Part shown: piece after piece, positions 63,612-64,000 of the stretch | Numbering within the stretch: the first letter of the stretch is position 1 | How the letters are laid out: each line of letters starts with the position of its first letter | From: Bog-473 sp963706555 | Lineage (GTDB): Bacteria; Actinomycetota; Acidimicrobiia; Acidimicrobiales; RAAP-2 | NCBI GenBank assembly: GCA_963706555.1 | Contig: OY970164.1 | Span: 4,464,001 to 4,528,000, forward strand | Length of the DNA stretch: 64,000 nt | Reading direction: 5' to 3' | The notes under the pieces: model-generated | Database searches by the model: none | What the model saw: only the letters and a program-made list of their open reading frames with translations | Told to the model about the DNA's origin: nothing | Made by a program: the position numbers and the translations under genes

Positions 63612-64000
63612 CTGGCCCACAGGTCCTCTCGGGGGACGCTGTGGTGGGAGGAAATCACGGAAATGGTCGACAGTCCCATTCCGGCAACCCGGCTCACTCA
63701 AAGAGTCCCGTAGCTTTGCGTCCCCCCCTCGCGAGGGGTTTGCCTTTGTCGTCCAAAGTATGCCTGAAGGACCGCCGAAACGCACCAGGAACCACCGAAA
63801 ACGGCCGCACGCAACCGAACCGCAACCGTGGCGGACGGCGCGGGCGTTACACCCCTGTTGAAGAGACTGCGGTCACCCGTTCGAGCCCGAGCCGGTCGAA
63901 TTTGAGCGCACTTCGGGATGACCTCTCCGACCTGCTCGAAGAAGTGGATCGCTCAGACCAAGAACGAATGTGACTACCAATTTGTACGATTGGGAAAATG
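63612..64000. other. upstream region of the CAP protein and right edge
   Basis: No gene is assigned in these 389 bases. A plus-strand frame ends at 63971-63973 with residues RSNLSALRDDLSDLLEEVDRSDQERM-like sequence that looks helical and acidic, but no start codon was found for it. AT content rises after 63975, as in a promoter region. Confidence 0.4.

Noticed and set aside
63476..63973. Gene at the right edge on the plus strand
   Set aside because: Most of the frame is antisense to the CAP protein start and no start codon supports the plausible last 30 residues.
1..64000. Insertion sequences, prophage or conjugative genes
   Set aside because: No transposase, integrase, phage structural or relaxase motif was found. 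The HNH gene is of the DUF222 type, not a phage terminase neighbour.

Overview
The window is high-GC DNA from an actinomycete-type chromosome, most likely of the class Acidimicrobiia. This rests on the three secreted proteins with the GYWLVAxDGGIFxFGDA repeat typical of that group, the F420-type oxidoreductase, the class II DAHP synthase, the heavy use of GTG starts and overlapping stop/start codons, and the actinobacterial gene order. The taxonomic call is inference; there is no rRNA gene in the window.

Layout. 0.1-1.4 kb: rsfS, a small membrane protein and nadD (minus strand). 1.6-4.6 kb: aroG (class II) and a secreted GH25-like repeat protein (plus). 4.6-11.5 kb: a tightly overlapping minus-strand chain obgE-proB-proA-moxR-vwa-phosphatase. 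11.5-18.5 kb: an accessory block with an MTA/SAH deaminase, a DtxR-type regulator, a copper amine oxidase, a purine nucleoside phosphorylase, a VOC protein and a frameshifted DUF222-HNH gene. 18.5-35 kb: a housekeeping run on the minus strand (rplU-rpmA, RNase E/G, a radical SAM/DUF2344 pair, mreB-mreC-mreD-mrdA, ndk, folC, clpX, clpP, tig). 35-46.7 kb: DUF5679, a glutamic (G1) peptidase with repeats, an FtsX-type permease, an amino-acid-type binding protein, tRNA-Pro, an MBL hydrolase, a ParA/zinc-ribbon pair and a DUF3089 esterase. 46.9-52.8 kb: an MFS exporter, a LOG protein and a complete sulfate ABC importer (sbp-cysT-cysW-cysA). 52.8-64 kb: tRNA-Arg and tRNA-His, then a catabolic set (SDR, FGGY kinase, hydroxyacid dehydrogenase, S51 peptidase, amidohydrolase, LLM oxidoreductase, GMC oxidoreductase with its small subunit) and a third secreted repeat protein with a CAP-like domain.

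The usual block rplU-rpmA-obgE-proB-proA-nadD-rsfS is recognisable but opened at two places by other genes. The rod-shape genes, Clp protease genes and sulfate transporter keep their canonical order.

Two signals run through the window. First, ten genes carry eleven apparent single-base frameshifts (aroG, the GH25 protein, proA, DUF222-HNH twice, tig, the FtsX permease, parA, the FGGY kinase, an amidohydrolase, the CAP protein). Because several of these genes are normally essential, indel errors in the assembly are the likeliest cause. Second, short tandem duplications of 9-18 bp sit at many gene starts and junctions. The most distinctive biology is the secreted repeat module: it occurs six times in each of three proteins, each time joined to a different hydrolase-type domain.
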